Below are positions 25,801 to 38,654 of a stretch of DNA of 64,000 nt, piece after piece. Each line of letters opens with the position of its first letter. Position 1 is the stretch's first letter. Where the stretch lies: the NCBI RefSeq assembly GCF_000189635.1, contig NW_002476417.1, positions 744,001-808,000 on the forward strand, written 5' to 3'. Origin of the DNA: Tetrahymena thermophila SB210 (lineage: Eukaryota; Ciliophora; Oligohymenophorea; Hymenostomatida; Tetrahymenidae). The notes beneath the pieces were generated by a model. The model was given only the letters and a program-made list of their open reading frames with translations. It had not been told where the DNA came from and made no database searches. The position numbers and the translations under genes are program-made.

Positions 25801-28011
25801 TTACTGTCAGATCCTAATTCATAGTTTATTTAGTAAAAAATTGCAGTTAAGCTCAATAACCCTCTATAATAATAAATTAACAATTATCTTCCATAAGGAG
25901 TAATTTATTTATTATCAAGTCTAAGTATTTAATTTAATTAAAACTCATTCTCAGTTTCTGAGCCCTATTATATAAAATATGCTCTTTTTGTGTAATAAAA
26001 TAAAAATCAAATGAATACCATAAATAGCTAATATAATTAATTTTTAGATAGCAGCTACCTACAAACTTAATAAAATCTTGGTTTTGTACCTTTAGCAGAT
26101 GATGATTGGATTTAATTCGATTCAATCAATTTAAAGTTAAATGGTTATGCTTATATATCCTTATATTTATAAGTACGAACATATAAGCTTGTTGCTTTTG
26201 ATGGTTACAGTTACGCAGAAGATACCTTTTAGTTAAAAGTTTAAGGACTGCCAGTGAGCTTGATTTTGATATTTGTAATAATCTTGTTAATTATTTTGAC
26301 TATTCTAATAGGAATTTTTAGTTGCAGAAGTTATGTGTATAACATTTTCTACTAAAAGAAAGTTGGTTCTGCGTATGAAGAAAAAGTTATTATTAATAGA
26401 TTTTTTGTAAAAAAAATAGCAATAATTGGAGATGAACTAATAAAGGCATAAAAACTGCTTGACTCAATAATTACTGTGATGAGAAACAATAAAGATTAAG
26501 TATTTTTTTTAAGTTAAAAGCATTAAAATATTTCTGAGAGTGTGTAAGATGATATTTCTATCAAGAAAACGATCAAAGAAAAAAACACATTTTTTAGAAA
26601 CTAATTATGCAATAACGAGTTACCCGTACAAAGAGAAAGTCTTGATGATATTTTAGAATAAAATGATAAAAAGAAATAATTGCTAATAAAAAACTTCATT
26701 TTAAATGTTCAAAATAAACTAGAAATTGAAAAAGCGAACAGAAGACACATCTAAGTTGATGATAACAAATTTGTGTCTAGCTTTTAAATGAAGCAAGGAT
26801 ATACCATTTCTAATAAAATAGAACTTTGGATAATTAAAAAGAAAATATTGGCTTACTTTACAGATACTCTTTTCAAGAATATTAGCATCGACAAGATTTG
26901 GGCTTTTTTATAAAAACACAAAGTATGTTACATTTATAATGATTAAACAATTGCTCCTCATCAATACGGACTTTACTTACAGGATCCAACGAATGTTTTT
27001 TATTATTGCTTCCTATCCTGTATGAGTGAATTCTTGTTAAAAATGGATGATTTCTCCTTTCTTGTGTATAATTTACTAATTGAGTTAATAAAATTAAATC
27101 CTAAAAAGGACAAGAGAGAATGGTATGACAGGTATGTCAAAGTCACAACATTATACCCATCGATTACTGAAATATCCTCAGCACCTTTTCCTGAAGTAGA
27201 ATTTAATGAAAAACTAATAAAATCAGATTTGGATTAAATTTTTAATGAGGAGATTGCTGAATTTAAAAATTAAAAGCTACTGGAAATCAAATATTAATTA
27301 CTATAATACATAAACTTAAATTTAATTAAGCAAGTAATTATTTCCTAAAAATTAGGTATTTAAAGAACAAAGAAAAATAACTTTCAATAATATTTTTGTG
27401 AATCCTCACTGCACATACAACCAATTTAAATTAATTTAATTCAATGTTTAATAGACAAACCTTCATCAAACTGCAAAAAATTAAAAAAACTTTTTTTCAT
27501 GGACAAACAATATTACACTCTCTAAAAAAATGTTAACTTTTTGTGGCTTAAGCTAGATGTTAGAAATACCAACTGTCTAATATTCTATGGTACTCCTTCT
27601 TTTTATGAATAATAAGGACTTCAGATTAGAATCTATAATAAATCAAAATAAATAATTTCTTAATTTGAAATTAAGATTGGTTCTCTAATCGATTTCCGCT
27701 TAGATTCAAACTCTTCAACACAAAAAATCCCATAAAGCGCCTAGTAAAGCAATTCGAGACCAAGAATTTATTCTAATTTTTCTCCTTCATCGCTATCTTA
27801 AAATTAAAACAACTCACCTGTTACCAGCATCAAAAAGTTAAGTTTTAATATGTAAATTATTTCATTTAAAAAAAACAAATTAATTTTTAAATTAATATCA
27901 TAAAAGCGAGGAAAATACGATATACAACTACTAGAACTAAAGAACAAAATCTGCGTTTTAAAGATTATAGAGTTAGTAATAAACTAATACAATTACTCAA
28001 AATATAAATGA
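22855..28011 (+). CDS. Large single-pass surface protein with LVIVD/CADG-like repeats
   Basis: One uninterrupted code-6 frame, ATG 22855 to TGA 28009, 1718 residues. A signal peptide (MNILLKLALAFNFLMQVTF) begins the protein. Residues about 25-700 are beta-propeller-like repeats of the LVIVD type, clearest at about 625-650 (LVTLIDIKDKQNPF). Near 755 LPSWISFDSSTNMV is typical of dystroglycan-type cadherin-like (CADG) domains, and a weaker one (DDDWIQFDS, YKLVAFDGY) lies near 1082-1125. One membrane helix (SLILIFVIILLIILTILIGI) spans about 1135-1156, leaving a cytoplasmic tail of about 560 residues rich in Lys, Ser and Asn. Proteins of this build form large families in Tetrahymena; the function is unknown, probably surface binding. 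The standard-code ORF at 27022 is a piece of this frame, and the minus-strand ORF at 25934 is a shadow. Confidence 0.88.
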
Positions 28012-29986
28012 CAGACAAGTAGAAAGGAAAAAAATAAACCTTTAGAGAGTTGAATTACATAGTTCTTTTGAAGAAAACTTCACATGTGACACAAATGATG
28101 ATTATAAACCGATAATAGTTTATGAGACTTAATTTAAAAAAATAAAAAATAAAGAGTAAAATTGAAAAAAAGTTATTTTCAATACACTCTATTTCATTCA
28201 TATATATAAGCATCTTGAAAATATTTTTATTTTAAATTTCCAAACTTTAATAAATAATATTTTTTTAAATAGCTTAAAATTATTTTTTAAACTTTAAGAA
28301 TAAGTATTATATTAAAATTAAGAATTTATTTTGATAATGAAAAAAATATTTATTTTTATTTAAAAGAAAAAAACAATAGATCTAGTGCAAAATATATAAA
28401 TATTTCTTCATAATATTCTATAAAGAATAATTGTATTTTTATTCTTAATTAATATTGAGAAAAGTTTGATTAGATTATAAATATAAATAGAAAAAATAAA
28501 ATATAAAAACACACTGATGTTTGCTTTTAATATTTTAAAATATGTATTATGTTAACAAAAAATATTGCTTTTTTATTTAAAAAACGATGTTAACAAATGA
28601 GTTGTAAGTTATTTATTATTTATTAAAGGTATTTAAAGAGCTGATTTAAAAATAATTTATCTATAACATAAAATAATAAATATATTTTAAGGATTTAAAC
28701 ATAGATTGGCTATAATAAATATTAATCTGCCTTCGAGCTTTTATTGAAATCAAATTTTTTCACCTTAAAGATTTAAATTTTGGAATAGAAGATTAATTTC
28801 ATCTAATCATAGAATAATAAATCACTTATTCATAGAAAAATACATTATCTTTTATTAATTTGAAATCAGTAAATTATTAAATTACTTTGATTTATTAATA
28901 TCATCTAGCTAATTGTTTGATAAATAATGTGTCTATTGTATTAGAGAAAGTTGATGTGATAGCCATAAAATCTAAATACCATAGAATAATTAGAGCTAGT
29001 GTGTTTATAAAAATATATGAGTGTAGCTACTATTTTTAAATGTCATTTTAATTTAATAAATTTAATTTGAACATTAAAAAATATCTTCTCACCTGTTTGT
29101 TTCTATATCAAGGTATATCAAGTTCTGTAGATAAAAATTAAACATATTTATCTTAAAATTACTAAATCTTTTCTAAATTTGTTATTCTGAAATTATTTCT
29201 TACTTTATTTAAACTTTTTTTTTACCAAATTTGAATTATCTGAAAATATTTTTTATAAATTAAAATTTCAAGTAAATTTTTGCCAGAGAAAGTAAGGAAA
29301 AAATATGTTTAACTGAATCATGCAAAAAACAAAAAAAAACTTAAAAAAATAACAAAATATGAGTTTATTCTTTTTTTATGCTTATTTTATAAAAAGGGAT
29401 GATAAATTAGTTGTAAAGGAAGATTTTTTTAAAAGTATAAAAAAATTGAATAGAATTTTTATATAAAATTATAATATTGTTAAAACCATAATTGTTTCGC
29501 TACGATGGAAATAAATAAATAAACTTATTTTATAGATAGATATGTATGTATATATTTTTTGATGGTAAATTAAGAATTCTTTTATGCTTATGATTAATAA
29601 CTAACATAAGATTGAAATTATTTTAAGTTATTTGACTTTAAATTGACCATTAAATTGAGTAGGATACTTAATTATTTAAATAAAATTGAAGAATAGCCTC
29701 TTTAAAGCTGTTTACGATTTACCTGAATTTTAGAGTTGTTAATTATGTTACTTAAAAATATGAATAGGAAAAAAGTGATATTAGAAATATCAAATTCTAG
29801 CTGAGTTTTTGTTTTTAGCTTAGATAGATACATAGATTGATAGATATAAATTGAATTTAATTATTAGTTGATATGTCCATAAATAATAAATAATAAAAAT
29901 CAAAAATTTGATAATTAATTAAATCAACGATTTAAAACTTGTCAAAAATATTATTTATATTTATTTATCTTTGAAGTCACCTGAAA
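28012..29986. other. Intergenic, gene-poor AT-rich
   Basis: About 2 kb with no gene I can support on either strand. Near 29540 a short TATG/ATAG-rich tract occurs. The base composition is more extreme than in flanking coding sequence. Confidence 0.55.
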
Positions 29987-30337
29987 ATGTTAAGAACCAT
30001 ATTGAAAAAGTAGGCTATACAATAGGATAATGAATTGTAAGATATCTATGAAAAAATTAAATACCTTCTCCATCAAATACTAGAAACTCGCAACAAAATG
30101 CAACTTCTAATGAAGCAGTTTAGCCAAGAACCAACATAATAGCTTTGTATGAATCTTGAATAATTAATCACATAGCATGATAAAATTCGTGATGACTTCT
30201 TTTACCTAGAATAATAAGCATCAAATGTTCTATAAAACAAAGAAATAATAAAATTGTACAAGGAACAATACCTTAAGTATATATAAGTTAAATAAATCCT
30301 CAATGAATATTTTAGTAACAAAGATTTGTGTTGCTGA
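29987..30337 (+). CDS. Small coiled-coil protein, unknown; frame continues past the TGA
   Basis: ATG 29987, TGA 30335, 116 residues in code 6. The sequence is highly helical and charged (for example IYEKIKYLLHQILETRNKM), a predicted coiled coil without a membrane helix or signal. I do not recognise the family. The same frame stays open for 87 further codons to a TGA at 30599, with coding-like composition including WSYHFKNLQKFFCSKNCG. The longer product would need either a small in-frame intron (for example 30315-30359, GTAACA..AAAG, 45 nt) or recoding of the TGA. I list the short form as the minimum. Confidence 0.55.
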
Positions 30338-30601
30338 TCTCTTAAATCTAAAATTAAAGTAACAAGCAACAGCTATAAAAAAAATAATAACATAAATATA
30401 GATATAAAAACAAATTAACAAATAAATGAATCAAGTAGAAATATCTAAAAAATACTTTAGTAGACTTGGTCATACCATTTCAAAAATCTCCAGAAGTTTT
30501 TTTGTTCCAAAAATTGTGGCATAATCGATTAACCTAAATTGACCATGATTAAAAAAAAACTCCTTAAGGTTTGTACATTATTTTTAAACTATCCATCATG
30601 A

Positions 30602-31896
30602 TATAATTATATATTTATTATCCACTAAATAATTAATATTACTTAAATTAATATAATTGTGTATTTTTACTGTATAAATAACAAATCAATCATTTACTTT
30701 TACTGTATTTTGCGTAATTTTTAATATCCTTAGTTTCTAACTTAATCCTATCTTTATTAATCTTCAATCATAATCATTGAAAGTTAGTTATTTAGTTAGT
30801 CAGTGAGAGGTGCCTAAATATTTTAAAACACTCCCTTAATTAATTATTTTCTACCATTTGATTTAAATAAATAAATCAAAATATTTTTATTTATATTCGA
30901 AGTATCTATACCAGATACTTAATAAACATTGATTATAAATATTTCAAAATAAATAATCCATTAAAAGATTAATTTTAAATATTTCTTTCCTCAATTTACT
31001 TATGAATAAATTATAATATAATATAAATATAGACACTTCATACAATTAAAATTTCAATTCTTTTATACAAATAATACAGTTACATTTTAATAAGATTGTT
31101 TATTTCAAGATAAAAATATTAATACAGTAAAATAAGCATTTTAGTTGAATTTTTTATAAAACCTTACTATCTATTAATAAAAATTGCTAAAAAAATAGAA
31201 CAGATAGACAAATCATTCATTTATTAATTCTTTTATATAAATAATAATTTTTCATTTTAATAAATAAAACTGTGATTATGTATAATAGGGTAAACCTAAG
31301 ATGCAATTTTACAATCATTGAAGCAAAATTAAAAATTTATTATTAATATAATAAAAATTATTAAGAAAAAATAAATAACAAATATACAATAATTATTTTA
31401 ATCATTCATAAATTCAATTAATTTATGCAAAAATATATAGATATCTTTTCATTTTAACAAATGAGTTTGTGACTATGTTTTACAATACATGCATAAATAA
31501 ATAATTAAGAATTAGAGTTAATATCAATAATTATAATTTTATTATTAATTTATACATAAGCTGCTGCTAAAAAAGTAGAAAGGATATCCAATCATTTATT
31601 TATTAATGTTTTGTATAAATTATAAAGTTTCATTTTTTTTAAATATGAAAAATTTATTAGGTATGCCGAAATAAATAAGGCAATAAATAGATAAATATAA
31701 GCATTTAAATCGAAGTTAACAATTAATTATAAATTTATTATTAATTGAATTATAATTTGTTATTTACAAAAATATCAGTAAGAATATTTTATTTGAAATA
31801 CTTATCAAATGATAATAGTATTTTTATGATAGTTAAAATTAGTTATTTGTTAAAAACACTTCCAAGCATTTTCTTGATTGAAATTATGAAATAAAC
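30602..31896. repeat. Intergenic with a degenerate tandem repeat of about 170-195 bp
   Basis: Similar blocks centred on a motif like TTCATTTTAA-AAAT recur near 31078, 31250, 31446 and 31627, spaced 172, 196 and 181 bp. A second block (AAAAAATAGAA..GA..ATCATT) recurs near 31190 and 31568, about two periods apart. The copies are strongly diverged. No coding sequence was found between the coiled-coil gene and the minus-strand zinc-finger gene. Confidence 0.5.
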
Positions 31897-33677
31897 TCAT
31901 GCCTGAACATTTGAATAACATTCCTTAAGTGATTTAAGTACAATAGGAAGGTCTTTTTCAACTTTTTCTAAGATTTTTTTTGACTCCGTTTCTCCTATTG
32001 AATGGTATTTTTTTGATTCTTATTCAATAACTTCCATTGATTACATGATATCTTTGCATTCTTTTATTTCTTTATAATTTTTATCTTAAAGTTAGAATTC
32101 CAATAAAGCTCGACTTAATATTTAATACTCATTTGCCCTTTTTTAAAACAAATTTTCACAATTATCAATAGATTCAATATATTTTTAAAGGATAGACAAC
32201 TATTTCATCGTTTTATCCATTTAAATAAGCTAGCCTTTTCTTATAACCAACTCTTCTTAAATCCTTTTTAAAAATTCGTTTAATAATGACTCATTAGAAT
32301 ATTCATTTAGTTTTTATAGACCTTTTTCTATCTCTTCAATTTCATGCTTTGTGTTGCTTATTTAGCTGATTAGAGATTTTCTTAATTCTGTAAAGCAGAG
32401 CTTGTATTTGCATAGTAACTCATACTAATCTTAGAGAGCTTAACTTTTTTTTATTTTATTTTATTGTTCTTACGAACTGGAAGTCTATGAGTTGAAGCCT
32501 TTGCTTAATAAATTTTCAATGTAAAAACTAGAAATAAATTTTATTGAATTGTATTGGCTGATTAGATATTCTAGATTCCAGACATTTTTTGAACTCTTAT
32601 TTATATAATTGAATCCTTCCTCATTTGTCAAAAAATCATAAAGCACTATATCATCTTTATAATAAACACCAATTATTTGTAAATATGCTTCTAATTCTAT
32701 CATTCTAATTTGCGCAACTTTTATATTAAAAAATTTATAAGTTTATTTTTTTTCTCTCAACTTTCTTTGAACTTAAAGTGTAAATTCAGAGCAAAAATAT
32801 AGTAATAATGATAAGTTAATAAAACTTTACCTTCTTCTTCACTCATTTAATCTGATTATGTACCCAGCAAAGATTATAAACAAAATTGCTTGGGAGGCAA
32901 AGAGGGAAGAGGCTAGCCAAAATACTCTGGCTTGGATGAAAAATATTAGTGCAATATTTCAAATTATTTATATCTTCTTTCTACTTTAAAAACTTTCTTC
33001 ATATCTTTGATATGAGTTTCAATGCTATAAAGGACATAAGATTTTTAGAGTGCCTGCATTTGCTTGTATCTAAAACTTCCAATTAAAATTTATTTGAATT
33101 TTATATTTTAATCGTCTCTGCGAAAATTACACTCATTTACATGTTATTCAAAGAGTTTATATTCAACTAAACTTTTACAGCCTCTCTTTTAAAAAGGGCA
33201 ATAAACTTACAAATCTTTCAACAACCCAACACAAAATTCTTCAGGTTCCTTAATTATTAAAGAATTACTTGCAGCAATAGGACAAAATGAACATCTTTAA
33301 ACAGACTCAAAGCATTTTAAGCATGAGTGTTTCTTGCAAGTCTTACATTTCTTCGGATTCCAAAGTATATTTTTACATTTTTGGCATAATAAATACTATT
33401 TGCATAAACCTTTCTACTCTTGCTTGATCCAATCAATATTTAAACCATTTTATATGTCTATTATTTCTACTTAAGTCCATTCTTCAGGGAATTCAATCTC
33501 ACAATTAAAAATATCATTTTTCTAATTATCTTCTCTGTCTTCATCATTATCATTAATTTATTCATTATAAAACTTTTCTAAATTTGCCTAAAGCTTGTCA
33601 TTTTACAACTATATTTTATTCTTAGATCCATCACTGTTATCCTAAAAATTTAGGAATTTCAAATCTGCATTGTCCAT
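31897..33677 (-). CDS. RING/TRAF-type zinc-finger protein with C-terminal coiled coil
   Basis: Two exons on the minus strand: 33677-32831 and 32717-31897, joined by a 113-nt GT..AG intron; 1668 nt, 555 residues, TGA 31899-31897. After an acidic N-terminus, residues about 95-140 hold Cys pairs (LCQKCKNILWNPKKC, CKTCKKHSC, CLKCF, CSFC), a RING or modified-RING pattern. Then comes a TRAF-type finger, CPFQKRGCKSLVEYKLFEQH followed by VNEC, near residues 167-190. Exon 2 is largely a long coiled coil. The order finger, TRAF finger, coiled coil suggests a ubiquitin-ligase-like or scaffold protein; catalytic activity is inferred from family only. Without splicing, the frame hits TGA at 32759-32757. 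The stretch between the TRAF finger and MSEEE (about 33110-32845) could hide another intron; two adjacent genes are a less likely alternative. Confidence 0.72.
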
Positions 33678-34805
33678 AACTTGTCAGATGAAATAAAAAG
33701 ACAAATCTGATTGATAGCTAGATATTTCTATTTACTAATATCTGCTTTAAAAATAAATTAAAAAGTAAGAAGTGATATTTTAGATTGGGAATAGAATGAT
33801 TAAAAATATTGAAATTAATCATCAAAATTGAAGGTATAAATTCTAAATACTATTTACTATCAATCTATTTTAAAAAACAACAAATTCAATAAAAAAAATT
33901 TAGTTTTCTATCAAAAATCTTTTATTTTAATTTTAATTGTTTTGAAATATCAATCAAAAAGGAAATCTATAATTTCAAAAATTTTCTATTATTAATGATA
34001 ACTTATCTCAAAAAAAAATTAATCTGTATGTGAAAAGAGCCTCTAACGTTAAAGATATAATATCTGCTTTGCTAATTTATAAATTTTTGAGCTATTAACT
34101 CTCTTATCAAGCAAGCAAGCTAAATATTTTCTTTGCTTGGTGGGATTCAAATATTTAATTAATTTTTTAATCTTTTAAAAAAATTTTCTTAAGAATATGT
34201 TTTATGAAATACTTTTAGGATTAAAGATAAAGTAGCAATTTTATTATTTTCTAAAAAATTGAAGTAGATAAATTAAGATCTTGCATTCGAAGAATTAATT
34301 TTTGTTAAATTAAATCTTTTTTAATCTTTATAATAAATAGTAGGATTATAGAAAGATAATTTGCAAATAAATAAATATAAATCACCCATAATATTTTTCT
34401 AATGCGTTGAAATGTAAGATTTGCTAGACTAATTTGTTTTGTGCTAGTTAATTATTAAAAAATGTTTATATTTATCAAGATTTTTGTAAAATAGTTTATT
34501 AATAAATAAATTCTGATATTTATCTTCAAAATTAAATTTATTTTTTGAGAATTCATCTATTCTATTTTAATGTATAAAAAAGAATTGATTCAAGCATTGT
34601 CCTTATTTTATATTATTTATTTTAGGAAATGTGGATCGAATTAAAACTAAACTAGTTATCAACTTTATACTTATTTAGCAATTGATTTTTAATTAAATTG
34701 CATTTTATAAATAAAAAAATAAATTAATTAAACAAAAAATATAAAAAGTAAATTTAGAAAACTATTAATTAATTATAAAAATAATAAGTAAGTAAGTAAA
34801 TTAAA
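33678..34805. other. Intergenic, AT-rich
   Basis: No gene recognised. It lies between divergently transcribed genes, so it should contain both promoters. Confidence 0.55.
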
Positions 34806-35291
34806 ATGGGATGCTCAAATTAAAAGTAAACAGATTTATCTGTTAAACAGCTTAAAAAGCAGTGCTTTAACTTAAACAAAGAAATAACTTAATTGTAAAG
34901 AAAAATATTGTTTACAAATGTAGAATACCAATTTAAATACAATAGAACGATAGAAAAAAAGGTCCATAGCCAAGAAACTAAAAATAACTTCACAGACAAT
35001 TCTAATACATCTAATGAAGATTTTGCTAAGGAAGACTTAATTAGCAAATTTTATGTTTAAATGAAAGAATTTTAAAAATAAGCCTAAAATATTTTTATCA
35101 AAGGAGAGACAATAATGCAAAAATATAACATGAAAGCTGTCGAAAATCAGTAATTTTATCTTTAAATAAGATAAAAACTAAAACTTTTGCATGAATTCGC
35201 CTTTATTCTTGTAATTAATTCTGAAATGAAAAATTCCAAAGATCAAATTATGTTTCTAGGAAGTTTTTGCTAATCTCTAGTAATTGCTTGA
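34806..35291 (+). CDS. Small MGC-type (myristoylation-signal) protein, copy 1
   Basis: ATG 34806, TGA 35289, 161 residues in code 6. It begins MGCSNQKQTDLS, a good N-myristoylation signal with an adjacent Cys suited to palmitoylation, so it probably sits on the inner face of a membrane. The rest is soluble, helical and Lys/Gln-rich, with no recognised domain. The C-terminal block RQKLKLLHEFAFIL aligns with GQKLMILQDFAFKV in the protein at 38655-39152, so the two are diverged paralogs on the same strand about 3.8 kb apart. Function unknown. Confidence 0.75.
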
Positions 35292-37062
35292 TTCTATATC
35301 TGATAATTAATTGATGATCATTCTTAAAAGCTACATTAAAAACCAATAGATTATAACTTAAAACAATTTATTAACTTATTTATTTATTTATAAACTTTTA
35401 TATTTCTTATATAGTTGTATTATATATAATACGTTACTTGCTCTAATAATGCTTAAGATTATTTCCTCTATTTATTTATTAATTAATTTCACTATTATTT
35501 ATTCATTTTTTGTGGTTTTATCAACCAACAAAAAATTATAATTTCAGCTGATTAAAATTAAATTTGTGGCTCTTATTTTTACCTTACAAAATCTAGTGAA
35601 TTTAGCAAATAGATTTAAATATTAATAAACTATTAAATTTTTAAATATATCTTCAATCCTCATTAATTAAAATCTATCTACCCTTCCGTAGATTGTATAC
35701 TTGATTGAAGGATTACAGAAAATCTTAAAAAGAGGTCTCAATATGAAGATTGATGATTGATTATTGACGGTATCTAAAAATTTTGCATAATTTGATTAAA
35801 AATCACAAAAAAAATATCTTTTAAATAGTAAAATTAAATAATCAATGGTCTTTCATTTTATTCACTTTTAAAAATATAATATTAAGTTATTAATTCATAT
35901 AAAAAACTAAATAATTTAAAACTATTATAACTATTTAACCAATTCAATTAAAAGCTTTGTTTTAAATATTTAATTTTATTATTGCAAACAATTTTTACTT
36001 TCGTTTCGACGTTTATTTTACTGTAATTAAATTAAATTACTTTAGCAATCAATATTTTTTTAATTTTTGATCATTATCATCATCAGATAATTCTAATATT
36101 TATTAATTTTTATATTTTCTATCTATCTATTTTTCTGCCAGTCTTACCCAAAAATGTTTGATTTTAATTTTAAAGAATCTAATAAATATCTGGTTTGATT
36201 TACTTTTTTTTATTGTTTGAGGTTTACATCTAAATGATAACATTGTGTGTAATTATTTTATATCTGATTAGTTATATCAATCTTTACATTATTGTAAAAA
36301 TATTTACTGATAGTTTTCCCCCAACTTGCTGAGTCCAAATTAAATATTGTCTCATAAATCAAGGTTCTATTAAAATTACTATGATTTACTAGAAAAATAT
36401 TTAATTAAAATTTCAGTACACTCCATAATAATTTAAGTCACATTAAAAAAATTATTATCAGTTCAGTCAACATATATCTACTCTTTTAAAAAAATATTTA
36501 TTTACTGATGAATTTATTTATTTGTAGTTGTAATTTAAAATAATAATATTCAATTATATATTTTGCTTACAGATATTGTAAAAGACAAATTTAAAATATG
36601 TATTTATGTAATAAGCTTTAATCATATAGATGTTTTAGTTAAAATGGTTCTAATTACCTAATTAAAAGTTAAAAAGCATCCAGTTTTATTAGATAATTTA
36701 ATTAATATTTCATGTGAGCTAATAGAAATGTATTTATGTTATCTCTCTTTAGCTTAATCATAGAAATTAACTTTAGAGCTAATTTACTTCATTATATAAA
36801 TACAAGTATTTTCAGATAAATATTACTCTAAATACATTAAATTTCAATAAATTATCAAATTTAAAAAATTACAAAAATGAGTTAGTTTTGAAGTCAAAAT
36901 AATAAATTATGAGTCTTTTTTATATGGATTAATCGTCAGTCTATCTTATATAAATTATGATTAATTAATCATTTGATTTTGCCCATTCAAAGCTTTATGA
37001 AATTTATTTTCCTTAAAATATAAATGTTCGAATTATTAAATTTACATATTTTCACATTTATA
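35292..37062. other. Intergenic, AT-rich
   Basis: No convincing coding sequence. TGA codons are frequent in every frame. Confidence 0.5.
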
Positions 37063-37063
37063 G

Positions 37064-38541
37064 TTACTAATGATGGTAATTAAAAATACTATAGTTTTCG
37101 ACTGAAAAATACAGAAGATTAGTCTGAAAAGGAGTTTTTTTTCTATTTATGCATATACACAATATCAGATATTTTATTAATTGCATGATGGATAAATTTG
37201 TTTATGACTAATGTTTTGTATATTTGTTATAAATATGTTATTTTAAAAATTAATAATTATTCTAGTATTTACTCCTTAAACAAAGCTAGAACTACTTTTC
37301 CTAACATAGTAATTATCAAGTAAATATTTTATTTTAGTTCATTATATTCAGTTTTTACGATACTATTTGAATTTATCAAGTTACTTGAATGAATAATAAA
37401 ACTTAAGTAAAGATATAGCTTGAATTTATAAAATTACTTCTAATAAATCAATCTGATTAACCTTCCTATATTGATAATAGGAAAATTATCATAGTGAGCA
37501 TAAAAATATATGAGGATATTATTACATTGCTTAATTAGGTATAGAAAATAAATAATTTCTTTCACAGATTTTAATTGAAAAGTTGATCATTTTAATAATA
37601 TTTATTTATTGTATTTGAATATCTTATATATTGTTACTTATCCAAAATATTTGATTTTGTAATCGCATGAATTTAATTTTTTGTGAAATTTTATCTCCTG
37701 TTAATTAATTGTCAACCAGCCTAAAAGCTTGATTGATTGAATTTCAATAGTATTTGGGATAAATGTTTTTTGATTTTTCTTTGTCAAATTTAATAACTTG
37801 GATTCTTTACCTATTTTGCATATGAAGCACTTTTTGTTACTTTATGTTTTATCTAAAAGTATTTTATTATTTTTATAGCAAAAGCTAGCTTTAATAGAAA
37901 TGAGAGTTGAAGTGATGCAATAAGATAGGTATATTTTTTGAACATTCTAATTTTAATTTAATTTAAAGATACTTTTTTCTAACTAAAATTAGGGCAGTAA
38001 ATAATTCAAAATACTTTCTAACTTGCTAATCATATTGAAGTGTTATAGAATTATTAATTATGTATATTAGTTTGGGTAGTTCTATCTATCTCAATATCTC
38101 TTCTATGTTCTTAGAAAATATTAGTGAATATTCTTAATAATTTTTATCATGGAGAGAACATGCATTAAATAACTTTTGTTGATAAAAGTTACTAAATTAT
38201 TAATAAGAAATAGGTTTTTATACTAAGTATTTTTATTTATCAATATACTCTACACAAGTAGCATTTTTTACAATTCTAAAATTAGTTTTTTATTTTATTT
38301 TTTGTTGATTATGACTCTATTGATTTGTATATTTAACTACAACTTTAATAATTTTTAGCATCTCTTCTTTCAATATCAAAGTGATAAATAAATAGAAGAT
38401 GAGAAATTCAATTGGTACGCACAGTCATTTGATAATAAAAAACAAATATCAAAAAGCAGATTTATTTAACCCTTATAAAATTTCTTTAATAGATAGAATG
38501 GTCTACCGATAGTGAAAATTATTTATGTAAAGGAATTGTGA
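37064..38541 (+). pseudogene. Possible multi-exon or decaying membrane-protein gene
   Basis: Four coding-like segments, each after a plausible acceptor AG, lie on the + strand. 37064-37188 includes KNTEDQSEKEFFFYLCIY and ends at a TGA. 37879-37928 reads QKLALIEMRVEVMQQD. 37993-38225 includes a membrane-like helix LCILVWVVLSISISLLC and FYHGENMHQITFVDKSYQ. 38359-38541 reads FQYQSDKQIEDEKFNWYAQS and ends PIVKIIYVKEL then TGA. I could not join them with consistent phases, and one TGA is unexplained, so the locus may be a pseudogene or may have exons I missed. No family recognised. Confidence 0.35.
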
Positions 38542-38654
38542 ATGAACAAAATTAATATTTTAATTAAAAACTTTCACAAAAAAATTAATATTTTGTAAAA
38601 AAAAAAATTAACAATACTTAAAAAATAAATTCCATAAAAAATAAGAATACTACT

